NCBI GenBank assembly: GCA_964636895.1
Contig: CAZWUW010000070.1
Span: 1 to 14,868 of the forward strand
DNA: 14,868 nt
Direction: 5' to 3'
Source of the DNA: CAZWUW01 sp964636895
GTDB taxonomy: Bacteria > Bacillota > Thermincolia > Thermincolales > CAZWUW01
Part shown: positions 13,594 through 14,868 of the stretch, one piece after another
Numbering within the stretch: position 1 is the stretch's first letter
Layout: each line of letters starts with the position of its first letter
Translations under genes and position numbers: made by a program
Notes under the pieces: model-generated
Told to the model about the DNA's origin: nothing
Seen by the model: the letters and a program-made list of their open reading frames with translations, nothing else
The model's database searches: none

Positions 13594-14868
13594 TGGCCGG
13601 CCCGCCTTTCATGGAGAAGTTGGTTTCAATCAGGCGCATCTCATCCTCAAAGGGCATCACATAAACCGCCGCCGACTCGCTGCCCATTTTAATCAGGCAC
13701 TCGCCAGGCTTGCAACTGGCAACAAACCTTCGCTCCCCATCGGAAAGTTTGAATACCTGCCCGACATCATCAATTTCTGTTTCCGATTGCCGGAGAAAAA
13801 TATTGACTGAGGAGTTATTCAGAATTGCTTTTCCCTGTGCGCAGCTTACAAATTCATTAAAGCTCTGGCTGGCAATCAGCAAGCCACCAGATGATTTGCG
13901 GTTGCGGCGGCTGACTGTCTCCAAAAAGTCGGCCGTATACCGGCCCCCGGGCCGGTCTGTTTTTAAAAATACCCAGCCTTCATCAACTACCACCCGCTTT
14001 TTGATTTGCGGGTTCTTTTTTAAAAATTTTTCCCAGGTCCATGAAAGGGCCGAATACATGCCGATAGGCTTTAGCACATCTTCTTCCAGTTGCGATACAT
14101 CAAAGCAAATTAATGGATTATCCCGAAAGTTTTTTAATTCCTGGCTGGTCTGACCATCGAAGAGGGCATAAATACCGCTGCCGATAAAAGGGCGTAAGGC
14201 GTTGACCAGCAATTGCAGGGAGCGCACCGGTTCCCGGTCGTGCAGGGCAGATAATTCGGTGTGAATTTCGGAAAGGGTGGGCATTGGCTTTTTATTGTGT
14301 TTATGCCGGTACTCGCCGGTAGCCGGGTCCAGCTCCGTTTCGTCGGTGTAGAGGCTTTTGGGTTCGGAAGTAAAGCCGCGTTTCAGGTAACACTGTTTTA
14401 CAGCCTCACTGACCAGCGCCCGCTGTTCAGGATCCAGGCCGCTTACCATAACCCCAATAAGGTTTAATACATCCGATACTTTTTCGTCTATGCGTACCAC
14501 CCATCTGTTGCTCTCCTCATCAAACTCTTCTTCCAGGTCGCAAGGGTTAAGGCGGTGGGGGCTGCCGGGTTTAATCCGGATATAGCTGCCGCCAACTTCC
14601 TGCACCAGTTCCCGGTATTCCGGTTCCGGACTAATGATGACATGCCTGATACCGCGCAGCAGGGAGCGCAGGACAATGATTTTTAGGGTTACGCTATTAC
14701 CCGCCCCGGACTGGGCACCGATAAAGCCGTTGCCGGTCTTCAGGTTTTGCCGGTCATAAAAGTCCAGGTAAACGGGTCCGTTGGTAGTCAGGTTGACGCC
14801 CAGAAAAATACCGTTTTCATGGCTTATTTCCGCGTTAGAAAAGGGAAACTTGCCGGTTAGCCGCCAAC
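13583..14868 (-). CDS. VirB4-like conjugation ATPase (5' end outside window)
   Basis: The frame stays open to the window edge, so 427 residues of the C-terminal part are seen and the N-terminus is missing. The ATPase core is recognisable: a Walker A region (GAQSGAGNS, visible residues 50-58), an IISPEPEYRELV segment, the Walker B motif RVVVDEGWVFL and a downstream LIASQSFNEFV motif. VirB4 proteins power type IV secretion and pilus-like assembly at the inner membrane. Two positions are unusual: the invariant Walker A lysine is asparagine (AAT codon), and the usual acidic residue before PExEY is serine. The GTG at 14605 is internal to the domain and is not the start. The last codons overlap the VirB6-like gene. 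Confidence 0.85.
   Translation of the reverse strand, partial: WRLTGKFPFSNAEISHENGIFLGVNLTTNGPVYLDFYDRQNLKTGNGFIGAQSGAGNSVTLKIIVLRSLLRGIRHVIISPEPEYRELVQEVGGSYIRIKPGSPHRLNPCDLEEEFDEESNRWVVRIDEKVSDVLNLIGVMVSGLDPEQRALVSEAVKQCYLKRGFTSEPKSLYTDETELDPATGEYRHKHNKKPMPTLSEIHTELSALHDREPVRSLQLLVNALRPFIGSGIYALFDGQTSQELKNFRDNPLICFDVSQLEEDVLKPIGMYSALSWTWEKFLKKNPQIKKRVVVDEGWVFLKTDRPGGRYTADFLETVSRRNRKSSGGLLIASQSFNEFVSCAQGKAILNNSSVNIFLRQSETEIDDVGQVFKLSDGERRFVASCKPGECLIKMGSESAAVYVMPFEDEMRLIETNFSMKGGPANEA

Noticed and set aside
14488..14676. 62-codon - strand frame near the right edge
   Set aside because: It overlaps the VirB4-like gene in another frame and has no motif; the VirB4 frame stays open to the window edge.

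Overview
The window looks like chromosomal DNA of a spore-former-type Firmicute, most likely a member of the Clostridia such as the Desulfotomaculum/Pelotomaculum group. This is an inference from strong purine-rich ribosome binding sites, TTG/GTG starts, a copper-amine-oxidase 'stalk' domain, a tandem LysM protein, a Gram-positive-type lipoprotein and a Gram-positive conjugation operon. No tRNA, rRNA or CRISPR array was found.

Left part (1-5865, all + strand): an accessory patch of regulators and small enzymes. It holds a MerR/TipAS regulator behind a textbook 19-bp-spacer MerR promoter; an RsgA-type ribosome-assembly GTPase with a leader ORF and two mutually exclusive hairpins; a short-chain dehydrogenase; an AraC regulator; a PPOX-fold flavoprotein; and an ABM-fold protein. 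Two genes between them are decayed: a GNAT acetyltransferase with compensating frameshifts and no C-terminal part, and a methyltransferase that has lost its SAM-binding core. A 27-bp exact repeat links the two decayed loci, so this patch has been rearranged.

Middle (6155-9210, + strand): a 53-residue basic protein too short for usual gene calling, then two cyclophilin peptidyl-prolyl isomerases in tandem (one a lipoprotein, one cytoplasmic), a terminator, and a 506-residue membrane-anchored protein with a PH-like region, a coiled coil and a C-terminal Mrr-like fold that lacks the usual catalytic residues. A clear terminator closes it.

Right part (9214-14868, all - strand, read right to left): the downstream part of a conjugation (type IV secretion) operon. 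It runs VirB4-like ATPase (cut by the window edge), VirB6/TrbL-like polytopic protein, membrane-anchored M23 peptidase and a small two-helix VirB2/TrbC-like protein. The first three overlap or abut (11-nt and 4-nt overlaps). The operon continues into two putative envelope-binding genes: a secreted stalk-domain protein split by an in-frame UGA, and a double-LysM protein whose ribosome binding site lies inside a long hairpin. The VirB4 homologue has asparagine in place of the Walker A lysine. This block is probably part of an integrative conjugative element; no integrase, relaxase or attachment site is visible here.

Most noteworthy: the attenuator-like leader of the RsgA gene, the hairpin over the LysM gene start, the in-frame UGA followed by a hairpin of SECIS-like geometry, and the altered VirB4 nucleotide-binding loop.
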